64,000 nt of DNA from Volvox africanus (Eukaryota > Chlorophyta > Chlorophyceae > Chlamydomonadales > Volvocaceae). The notes beneath the pieces are model-generated. The model was not told the DNA's origin, did no database searches, and saw only the letters and a program-made list of their open reading frames with translations. A program made the position numbers and the translations under genes. The number at the start of each line of letters is the position of its first letter. Position 1 is the first letter of the stretch. Positions 25,701 to 37,200 of the stretch are shown one piece after another. The stretch covers positions 1,178,001-1,242,000 of the forward strand of contig BSDZ01000015.1 in NCBI GenBank assembly GCA_030268105.1, in the 5' to 3' direction.

Positions 25701-28212
25701 TTTTACTGCCATCCGAAAGTCCTTCTATGTAAACGATGAAACAAGTGTGTTCGTGTGGTCGTACGATACCCGCACGCGCGTACACCACTATCATCACTAT
25801 CACATCATCATCTTTCATAACCTTTTCGTACATCGTCGGGGTCTGCGATTGCAGCCGTACTTCACCAACCCGTGGGTCACAACCATGCCGGTCCGTGTTT
25901 GGGAAATCGGGGAGACACTCTCCCCTCCCCCTCCTCTCCGCGCTTTCTCCCCCCTTAACCCCCGGGTGGGTAAAACCCCATTACCTCTCTTGCACCTCTA
26001 CCCAAGTCCACTGTTTGCCGTACCTACTTCCCAGGCCCCCACCAGCCCTAACACGGCATCATGCTCCCCCCAACCTTATGGAAAGTGAGCAATGCGGGTG
26101 CGGGCACATTCACAGCTCATAATTGCCTGTTTTGAATGACACACGGAAGAATCCGAAAATTCGCCCATCGCAAACCGATAACCGAAGCTCCACTAAGCGG
26201 AGGTCATATGCCCCATTAGGCTACCAAATCAGGCAATTAAACAACACCCACCGGCGGCAACACGAAATATTAATACATTTAGATGCACTTGGTTGAAGCT
26301 GCTCAGCGCGTGTGGAGCCAAGAAGGGTTGGTTACCCGGGCACCACGCAGTCCGTCGCACGATTGGGAACTCGCTTCACACAGCGCACCACAGCGCAGCA
26401 TATCGCAACAGACCGCAGCGCAGCGTAGCATCGGGTGGTGGTGCAGCTTAGCGCCGTGCAACATGATGCAGGTGGTCATCTGGTGGCGAGCTGTTAGCGC
26501 CGCGCAGGGAATCAAAACTGCCAAATTTCATCAGGCCCATATAACCAAATGGTCGACCCCACGAAGCCCGAAGCACGCTCTCGCCTTTCCCTTACAACAC
26601 CCCAATACTCATATCTCAAAGTACAAACAAAGCCATCCTTCAGGACGAACGGGAGAGTTTTGTGGCATTCGGTTTAAAAACCACCAACCACCAACTACCA
26701 ACTACCCCTCCCGCCCGCCTGACCCGTCAACCTTCACTTACACTCGTGATTTTCCCTAAGGTATCGCACCGAAACCTCTCCTACATGTCACAGCAAATGT
26801 ACGACGACCTCGCTTTTTAAAATGGTACGAAATAACATATGGATCGTCTTTTATTACATACAGCTGCAAATAAAACCCATGGGGAGACGACGTCAGCACA
26901 AACTCATGTTGGTTGTTGGCGCCAACAACCAAACCTCAGCTGGATTCTGTCAACGGAACCAACGGCCGTACACTTCTCCCATCGGCCCCCAAATAAGCTT
27001 TAGAAGTCTATTTTCATGCGCCATTCTTATGCTTGTAGGTCGCTACGTCTTTTCCGTATACACGCAGCGCCCTTTTGGAACAAGTTTCCTAAGCCAATAC
27101 GGCATACTTACGCGCCGCAACGTGCCGTAACATGATACCGTTGTATACGGTTACGCCATGAGGAGGCTCAAGCTACAACAGCAAAAGTGCAATTGCCGTT
27201 ATGACAAGGAGCTCACCAAGGAGCCCATGACGCACGGTTTGCTTGTACGGCTGTACAGCTGTACATCGAAATGGTACGGCTGCACCCTTCATTCACCTTC
27301 ACGCACGCCTGCATCAGGGCTACTCTGCATCTCACATCAACTCCCTCTTGATCTCTTACGTCATTTCCGCTGTAGTACAAAAAACGACAAACGACGTAAC
27401 CAATCTGCCGCCAACCGGGTGTACGATATATATATACACGTACAATGTACGATTATCCATTATCATGCGCTCTGCTTGAGACAGCACACCCGTTCCGTCC
27501 CATCCCGAAACTGGCACCTCTTACCACACATTTTTCAAAATAGAGCTCTATCATCACTCCTCTCGTCCTGTCGTACCACCGGGTATAAATGAACTCCCTG
27601 ATGAAATAACTCATTTTATTGGTAGGATACGGGCCGACATGCGTTGTGTCTCTTGCCTTGCTTGGAAATGTAACAATGCTAATTCCGCGGAACATGAACT
27701 TCATGATCGCATTTTTTTATGACACAATGTACGATGCCGCTGTTCGTACATGCATCCTGCCCTCTGTTATTGGCCGCACGTCTCTTCGTCGTTACGCCAT
27801 CAGCCATTTTACGCCATTATTTCCTCAAGGAAAAGGATTCGTTGCATGGAAAGAAATCGGCACCGGTCCTGGGCACCGCTGTGTAGCGCGTTACGATGGT
27901 TGCAAGAATAGTTTCGTACGACTCCCCCCATCGTACTGCACCTGGTTGTCGTACTGTAATACGAAAATTGATATACCAATGTAAGGAAGGTAGACCAGAA
28001 CAAGGCAACCGGAAGCTCACGCTAGTGCTGCTACTTGTGCGGCTGCTGCCACCCCCGCGGCGGCAGCAGTAATAGTGGCGGTTATTTCCGTTGGCACCGC
28101 AATCACTTCTACCAAACCCGCGGCGGCCGCCATCGCTGCATCTGCTCTAAGCCTTCGTATTCCGTTGCTAGAACTGTTACTGTTTCTGCAATGCTGATGC
28201 TGATAGCAACTG
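22772..28212. other. 5.4-kb stretch without a supportable gene
   Basis: It lies between the PSMD5-like start (22771) and the kinase stop (28213), so it holds a promoter at its left end and a 3' UTR at its right end. Many frames are open for 60-160 codons but none shows a family motif or a paired set of splice sites. The stretch is strikingly rich in GTAC-containing words, with a dense cluster at 24424-24472. Minus-strand TGTAA candidates for the kinase transcript include one near 26858. Confidence 0.5.
24424..24472. repeat. GTAC-rich inverted repeat
   Basis: Seven GTAC tetramers in 49 bp, with CGTTGTAC and GTACAACG as opposed arms. GTAC is the core of the algal copper-response element bound by SBP proteins, but it is also self-complementary and easily generated by foldback sequence, so regulation is not shown. 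Confidence 0.5.
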
Positions 28213-31200
28213 CTAATGCTGGTAGCTCGACTGCGGTCGCATGTTGTTGCGTCTACGAAAGTCCGACAGCTTCTCAAGCTGCCGTACAAGCTCGTCCGCT
28301 GTGGGCCTTACGGACGGAAGCTGGTGCCAGCAGCGCTCGGCCAGTGCGCGGTAGTTGGCCGGCATCCAGCTGGGAAGGGTCGGGCGTAGCATTCTGTGGG
28401 CAACTGCATTTGCGATCTCTTGCGCGGACATTCCCTCGTACAGCCGCATACCACACAGGACCTGCCGGGGAAAGGAGGGCGGGGAAGTGGGAGGGGAAGA
28501 GGGAGGGGAAGAGGGAGGGGAAGAGGGAGGGGAAGAGGGAGGGGAAGAGGGAGGGGAAGAGGGAGGGAAAGACGAATACACGAGCAACCTGATCCTGTTG
28601 TTGAGACGCCGCTATGCTCGCTGTATAACTACTAATTGCGATGGTGTAGAGGGAGCAGAAATGCGAGGGGCTGCGGGGAAGCCGTGCGGGGAAGCCGTGC
28701 GGGGACAGGAGCATCCATCCGGAGGGGGTATGGAGGGCGGGGACGAAAGCTCTGAGCAGCATGTCCCCCTAGCGGGATCCAAACCCTAAACAACAGAAAT
28801 CCAAATCCCCATAACCATACCTGGTACATGATGATGCCAAAGGCTGCGATGTAATTATTGCAACATCACCATCGCCACGGGCGGTGGGACGCAGACCGGA
28901 GGGGTGTATGGACGGGTTGTACGGCAGCCAGAGGAAACGACGACCGGCGGCGATGGTTCATATGGCGAATTACAAGCAAAAATGGGATGAAACAGGGTAT
29001 TGGAAACTTTACAACTAATGGGAGTCACAGAAGAGAAATGGGAGGGGATTATGAGGACTGGACCCAAACTCGACTTTGCGATGAACCCGAAGTGTGATGC
29101 GAGTGCAAGTAGGCGTTTAGGGTTTCACGAACTTGGTTGTCTTGGAACCGCGAGAACCGAGGAAAGTGTATAGCAAAGTCATGGCGTGATAGTCCGTGAG
29201 CTCATGTAGCACCGCGTGTCCTTTACCTTCTCCCCTCGTCCCCCCCTACTTTCTCTTCCTCCCCCCCCCCTATACACACACACACACACACACCATCACT
29301 TCACACACCCACATACCGTAGATGTCGACTGCAGCACCCAGGCTCTTCTTTCCTGCAGGCGGGACAAGGAGCATATATATATAGGTCAAGAGGTCAGGCC
29401 GTTAGGTGGCCGTTGCCGCAGACAGGGCGATCCGGCAAACCAAATCATAGTCAGTACGATATGGACTTTACAAATAGATGGTAATGTATAAATGACCTTA
29501 TTTCCGGCAGGTCCCGTGGCTTATTTGTTAATTTATTAATTGAATCATGATCATGTTTATAGTTTTATATTGTATATAGACATATACCTCCAAGCTGGGC
29601 CGCGCTTAAGGGCCTGCGCTTCCTCATCGACACTCTGACTTACCCATGAAAACCTCGGGGGCGATGTGGGTGATCGTCCTACGTGTGTATGCGAGTGCAG
29701 AGGCAGGGACGGGTGTGTGTAGAGTACGACACAAATATGGACAAAGGACGGAAAATTGAAATCGAGCGAAAAATGGAGCGAACGACGACGGTAGTTTTTT
29801 CAACACACGACGGTAGGTTTTCCCCTCCATTTCTCCTCCCCTCCCTTCCCTCGTCTCACGATCCCCCTCCCCGTTCTCACCAATACCCAACCCCTCTCCT
29901 CATCCCCTCATCCCCTCATCCCCTCATCCCTGATGGCCCCACCCGCTCGCCACCGCCTCGTCGATCACAAGCTGCCCATGCTCATCGTGCGCCATGGTCT
30001 TAGCGAGGCCGAAATCTGACAGCTTGGCGGTGAAGCCCCGGGGGTCCCGCGGGGCGGTCTTGAGGAGGACGTTCTGAGGCTTCAGGTCGCAATGGACCAG
30101 ATGGAGGGAATGCATGTGACGGAGAGCCAGAGCGATCTCCAAGAGTGTGGCGTACACGGACTGGGGCGGGCAGTGGAAACGGCAGGGGGGGGGAGAAAGG
30201 GAAGCGGGGAGGAAACGGGGTAAGGGAGGGGGTGAGCTAGGGTTTCGTGTCTAGGCACGGAAGGAGCAAGGAAGAAGGAGAGTGACGGGACGCGACGCGA
30301 CGGGGAAAGGAAAGGTTCCGGAGCCGGTGGTGACGTAGCGTGTGAGTGGATGAACGACCTTAGAGCCTCAGCATCTACGGGGCTTCACACTTGCAGTACA
30401 CACTTAGAGTTTCGACAACCCCTGCGAGCACCCATGTAGACACACACACACACACACACACACACACAAGAAGGCAAATCCAGTGCAGTGCCAGTCAAAT
30501 CATGTGTGGCAGGGGGTGAAATGTTTAGTAACCCGTACGACATCTCTCACCCGCATGCTGACGGCCAGTAGCCCCTTGGAGGCTCGTCCGCCAGCCCCGG
30601 GATCTGTTGAAAATATATACGTGTGTGTGTGTGTGTGTGTATAGGGATGAGGGTTTCGGGTGAAATGGGAGAAATGGTGAGGGTCGGGCAGAACAAGCGA
30701 AGTATCAGGACCGCCGATAAGCATTTGACACACAAACACAAACACAAACACAAACACACAGACAGAGGGGTAGGCGGATTACGGAGCGGATGACGTGGAT
30801 TCTGGTTGGATCCGGTCGGGTCTGTCACCCACGACGTGACAGGGTTGACTTCCTGTGCCCCATGAAGTACGTATTATGTCAAGGTAAACCTACGACCCGC
30901 TCCCCCACCCGCACACGTATATACCCAACCCCCTCCCTTCCCCCCCCCTTCCAACCCCCCCCCTTTTCTCACGGTTGACCTCCAGCCTCTCGAAGAACAC
31001 CCGCTTCTGAATGGCGTCCGACAGACTCCCCGCGTCCATGTACTCCATCACGAGGGCCACGGAGATGCCGCCTGGGAAGGGGCACGGGTCGGGTTTTACA
31101 GGTTTTAGGGTTTTAGGGTTTGACATGCAAGTCCTATCTGTTAGATCGGGTCCTGGTCGGGCGGTTGGGCTTCCAGTCTCAATATGATGCGCTTTCCTTT

Positions 31201-34200
31201 GCCCCTCCTCCCCCTTCCTTCCTTTCTCTTTTCCAGCCCCCGCCTCCCGGCCCTTAAAAATACCTGTCCCCCGCCCCCGGTCCCTCCAACGCCTTTTATA
31301 CCGTCTACGTCTACGCCTTCGCCATCCACCTTCCCTTCCACCCTTTCCTCGTCGTTCCCCGTCTTCCATCCTCCCTTCCCACTCGCTTCACCGCCCTGAT
31401 GGCCCCTCCCTTCCGTCCTCCCTTCCCACTCGCTTCGCCGCCCTGATGGCCCCTCCCTTCCGTCCTCCCTTCCCACTCGCTTCACCGCCCTGATGGCCCC
31501 TCCCTTCCGTCCTCCGCCCCCGCACCTAATTCTTGTCCCGGGGAAGGTGACTCCAGGAGTGATGGCATGTGAACCAGTCGGGCGCCCGTCATGCTTGGCT
31601 GATCGGCCATATCTATGGAGTCAAATAACGTACTGGTCTCCACCGCCAGCTGCAACTTGCAGTCCGTGAAGAAGGCCAGGACCTGCGGGGAGGGGGACAG
31701 AAACAGAACCGAGCGCATGGGGGGACGTAACCAACTAACCATCGGGGGCGGGGTAATGGTTATTGAAAAGCGGGGTATTATTGGCGACATAGAAGTTTCA
31801 ATGATGGCAGGAGGGGGCAGGAGGAGGCAGGAGGGGGCAGGAGGAGGCAGGAGTGGGGAGGAGGGGAATGGAAAGCAACAGCAAAGGGACACACAGCATA
31901 CAAATACGTACAAACTGACAAACTGACAACGATATGCACACACGCAAAGAGCTACACACCTGGACGATGTTGGGGTGACTGACGCTGACGCTTGCCACCA
32001 GCTCGATGGCATCGTGCAAATTTTGTTTGTGGAGTACGACAGAGGCTGAGTGCTGAAGGTTGAGGTGTTGGTTGCTGTCGTTAAGCGCCGCCAGCTCCTT
32101 CTCCTGAATCACCTTGACAGCCACCTCTGAGCCATGATACTTCCCCCTGGTGGTTTAGGAGATCAGAGGTTTAAGAAGGTTCAGATTTGGAGTTCAGATT
32201 GTAGGACTGAGGATTCAACGGAATACATGCTGAAGGCGAGCTTGTACGACGATGTACGGGTATTCCTACCTGGTTACAGTTAACGGAGCCCAGGGGAAAT
32301 GTACTTCAGCAGCTTCCCCGTTCATTTCCACTGTCCTAAGGACCTTTTGCCTATACTAGAAGTATTAAGGGCCGTGTATTCGTCTTCCCCATCTCAGACC
32401 CACCGTTGCCCAGTCTGTTCCCCAATGCCACAGAAGCCATCTCCCCGCATCTCATCTAAAATCCCCTCCCAAGGAACTTCAAACATACACACACACACAT
32501 CTTAACCTACCTGTACACGGTGCCGTACCCTGTCGAGCGCGAAGAAGCGATATAAAGGGGACAAAAGGACGGAGGGAACAAAAGTCGATCTTTATCATTG
32601 ACCGATCGGGGTAAAATTGAGATTGCTGGGTCCGTTAGTCCGTTAATACATATTATGTAACCGAAGCCTCAAGAGGATATTTTTCTATACACCTTTCACA
32701 TCCCTCCTCCTCCCTCCCCTCCTCTCTCCCCTTCCTCCTCCTCTCTCCCCTTCCTCCTCCACTTCCCCCTTCCTCCTCCACTTCCCCCTTCCTCCTCCAC
32801 TCCCCCGCTTCCCCTCCTTACCGCCTTTCCCGATCTCCTGCAGCAACTTGACGCTCTGCAGATCCGCCTTCCGAGCCTCCGTTCGACCACTTATCATTTG
32901 GGCGGCCTGGGTGAGATGGAGCGATGGAGAGGTGGGCAGAAAGCGACGCATCCAGAGATGGCACAGGCATCATTGAGAAGTATATGAAACGTACGTTCTT
33001 GTAATAACAAGGGCAGTGAAATCAAAACCGTCGTTAACTTACGGTTGGAAGGCGCGTGCTTTACGGACTGATCCACCGACCCACCGACCCACCGACCCAC
33101 CTGAGCCGCCTTGAGCCTCTCGTGCATGATTGTGATGATGGGAGCCAGCCGGGAAGCTCCTGACGGGGGAAAGGAGTGACCATTGTTGATCCAATCGTTA
33201 ACCAATCCGTTTAAAAAATTCCTCTTAACTAACCGGATTAGAAACCCCAGTCCAGGCCCTCTTCAGCCACCCCTAAAAACGTCCCCAGAAGCCATTCCCT
33301 CCCCCCTCCTGTAACTCAACCCTCAGCCTAAGCACAGCACCATTCCCCTAGCCTTCAGCTGCAGTTTCCGTACTTCTGTCTCCCCCGCCCCCGACTTCCC
33401 CCTGCCCCTGCCCCTGCCCCTGCCCCTGCCCCTGCCCCTGCCCCTGCCCCTGCCCCTGCCCCTGCCCCTGCCCCTGCCCCCTGCCCCTGCCCCTGCCCCT
33501 GCCCCTGCCCCTGCCCCTGCCCCTGCCCCTGCCCCTGCCCCTGCCCCTGCCCCTGCCCCTGCCCCTGCCCCTGCCCCTGCCCCTGCCCCCTGCCCCCTGC
33601 CCCCCCCAATCCCCCACTCCTAACCCCACCCTGGCCAAACACACCTCGCGGGCTCTTCGCTGCCTCCAGCCGGAATGACACGCTTCGAACTGCCCCCAGC
33701 AGCATCTCGTGCCGGCCCGGCAAGCTCTTCGCGTCGCTGGATGTTATTGAGAGCACCTGGGGGCTGCTGTCGCTGTCGCTGCCGCCCATGGCGAGGTCGC
33801 CCACAAGTGCCTCATGGGCCTGGGGCTCACTGATTGTGGCATTGCTAGCCACTGTGCCCGGCGCCGGGATGCCCAGCAGCCGCCGCAAGCCGCTATTCGG
33901 CCGACCACCCTGGTAGCCGTCTGCCCGAGATGGTCGGCACAGGGATGTCTGCCGGAAACGTCCCAGCGCTGCCGCAGTCGTCGCCGTGTCTGGTGCCGCC
34001 AATCCCGCGAACGGCGATGCTTGATTTAAGCCATCGCAGCGCTGTTGTACATTGGCATTGGCCGTGGAAGGAGCGCCGCCGCAGTCCATGCCGTTGAAGG
34101 TGAAGCTGCCGGTCGTGGAGGTGCCTTCTTTGCTGCTGGTGTTGTTGGCCCGGGAACCGCGGGCGGTTAAGACGGCGGCGGTTTGTGGGTTACATTCCAT

Positions 34201-37200
34201 ACCGTTGGCGGTTGGGACTGTTGAGCTGGGCAGTTCAAGCTGGGCATCACTGGCCCCAACGAAGCCGTTATTGGTGCTGCGGTTGGGGTCGCTGGTATTC
34301 TTCCTTCGAAGGGCCTCCTGAACGCATATGGAGGGGAGAGATGTGGGTTGTTTGTGGTGGTGGTGGTGGTGGCGGTGGAGATGGTGGTGGTGGTGGAGAT
34401 GGTGGTGGTGGTGTTCGTGGTGTTTGTGGTGGGATGAGGATATCATATCTTTCATTTCCTAGAGAATAACCTCATCTAATGGGATCGGTTTGAACCGTTG
34501 CTTCGGTTGGTAATAACGTGAGGTTACTTCAACGGACATAACGAACGGAAATGGTTTCAATCTCTTCTCTCCGTCCCTTATGTTTTCGGCGTATTGTATA
34601 TATTGCACACATTATATATTTATATATATATGTTCAGGCACGACTGTTATGGCACGACTAATATGCCCCTGGAGTTCCAGGTGCTACCCCGACCGAGAGT
34701 GGGCCAAAGACCCTAATGTTAAGGGCAGGGTGCCCCCATGTCGATGGACGGTGACGACCCCAATTAAAGTGACCTGCGAGCTGACCAGTAGCGGAGTTGA
34801 CGCCTTAGTTGATTCGGCAGATTCCGCTGGATGCTGGTGGTGGGTGCTGAACCTGGGAAAACCACTGATTTCGGAGAAGTCGGCATGGGAGACTGGATGA
34901 GGGTGCCCCGAAACACCGGGGAAGGTAGGGACTGCCAGGTTAGTGGCCACGGGTGATGTACCCCCCTATCCTACACACACACACACATATATATATATAC
35001 CTCTTGAATATAACTCTCATATATTTATACATACTTACATACTTAACGTATGACACGTGTAAATGTATGTAACGTTCATCCTAATCCGCCCCCCCCCCTC
35101 ATTTCCAGCTCTTCCCGCTCCCCCCTGTCCTCGCCCCCAGCTTCCCCCCACTTTATCCCCCCCCCACCTCCAGCTCAGCACGCAGATAGTCCCACTCAGG
35201 AAGTAGGGCGCCCTCCAACTTGCATTTGATGATTGGAAGCATCGCCTGAGCGCAGGGCCGAGAGGGCGACACAGTGCATGTGCACATGTGTACATGCATC
35301 AGGTCCTTCCGACACATCGTATTGTATCGTCCTAACTTCCCACCTACCAAACCACTATTATCATCATTTACTATTATTATATTTTTACCAATTCTATTAC
35401 TATATATTTATTATTGTTCTTGTGCGCATCAACGAATGTCAATATATTTTCGTTTTAAAATTGCTTAGTAGGTAAAGTGTGGGGAGACTCTCCTGCGCCT
35501 CCCAACATATACATCCACATCCAGATATACACACACGCACAAACCTGCAATAATTGCTGCAACCCCTCCACCACAGCCTGCAGCAGCGGCTGCGGCAAGG
35601 AAAAACTGTACGTCACGTACAGCGCCACTAGCGGTTTGCCGTCGGGACTTAGAGTCGCCAGCGCAAGTGAGAGCGGCATCACCCCGTCACGCGACAAGAC
35701 AGCGTCACGAGGAAAGGCACGCTTGTCCTGCGTGTTTGTTTGTGCATGTTGGTGTCGTACGGTGGGGAATGTTAGGGGCGATGGCAGGGAGGGAAAGGAT
35801 ACGTACATGTGAGACAGGACAGACAGCGTGGGATAGAGAAATACAATACTCAAACGTGGAGAGTTCAGAGGTATGGGGGGACGATTGGGGAGAAGCGGGC
35901 GTGGGGATTTTCATGGTACGAACATGTAGGCAAAACACACACATACACACGATGTGCCCACGGAATTCCGACAACTGAACTTTGCCTGGTTCATTACTTG
36001 ACATTTTGCAGGTCAAGGGAGCACCTATCTAATGGGATGACAACGTCACTCTTGGACATAAAAGCTATCCACGCGCCAGCCATTCAGCGCACTCACGTGT
36101 CCTTTATTAAACCAAATCATGTACTGTTTTCAATTTTCCCTATGCATGGGATCCGATAGGTCCTACTTCCATGCGTTGACGACCACGCGTATGTTGTACA
36201 TCGTACATCGTACATCGTACACAGATACACGGCTACTCACCTGCACATACGATGCGCAATCGCTGACGCACAAACCCGTGGCTTCTTTGGACAGCGCGTC
36301 CGCCAGAAGCGTCCCCGAAAGGGGGAGGGTGTGGCCTTTGCATGAGGCGCCCTGAGGGCGGAAAGGGGGAGGGTGTGGCCTTTGCATGAGGTGCCCTGAG
36401 GGCGGAAAGGGGGAGGGTGTGGCCTTTGCATGAGGCGCCCTGAGGGCGGAAAGGGGGAGGGTGTGGCTTTTGCATGAGGTGCCCTGAGGGCGGAAAGGGG
36501 GAGGGTGTGGCCTTTGCATGAGGCGCCCTGAGGGCGGAAAGGGGGAAGGTATGGCTTTTGCATGAGGTGCCCTGAGGGCGGAAAGGGGGAGGGTGTGGCC
36601 TTTGCATGAGGTGCCCTGAGGGCGGAAAGGGGGGGAGGCGTTTCCTTCGAGGAGGGGGAGGAGGGGGAAGAGGGGAGGAAGGAAAGGGGGGAGATCTGCC
36701 CGACCTAAATCCACACAAGATATGTAATGCATGTTGACCGCTATGAGGCACTGTACGACTCGATCAGGTAACTGTACAAGACGGCACAAGCAATAAACAC
36801 ATATACACATATACTTATGGTTTTAGATGGCCACCAATGCCACCATACGCGCACACATCATGACATAAACACTCACGCCAATCCATAAGCCGACAGATAC
36901 AACACATACATACTCACACATACACACACACGTTTTCCCACCTTGTCTGACGCGATTGTGAGTGTCAAACGGGATTTCGCCACGCGGTTCATGGATTGGG
37001 CGTCCGTGAAGCTGCTCGAGTTCATCCGGTTCTCTACGGGAGAAGGGGCGTGTGCGTGCGTGTGTGTATGTGTAGTGTGAAACACATCGGACGCGGGGTA
37101 GGTGAGGGGGGACGGCGAATAAAGGGGAAAGAAGGGATGTTAAGAGGGGCCGCGTCGGAGCGGTCCGTGTGAACACATACACACACAAAAACAAAGGCTG

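Noticed and set aside
22772..28212. Protein genes in the long gap, for example frames at 26283-26759 and 27619-27984
   Set aside because: No motifs, no paired splice sites and no resemblance to known families.
33348..33644. Long Gly-Arg and Gly-Gln frames
   Set aside because: Products of the CCCCTG array in a kinase intron; splice sites on both sides exclude it from the coding sequence.
36163..36810. 215-codon repeat protein frame
   Set aside because: It is the 44-bp intronic minisatellite. Only the part from 36241 to 36351 joins the kinase in phase.
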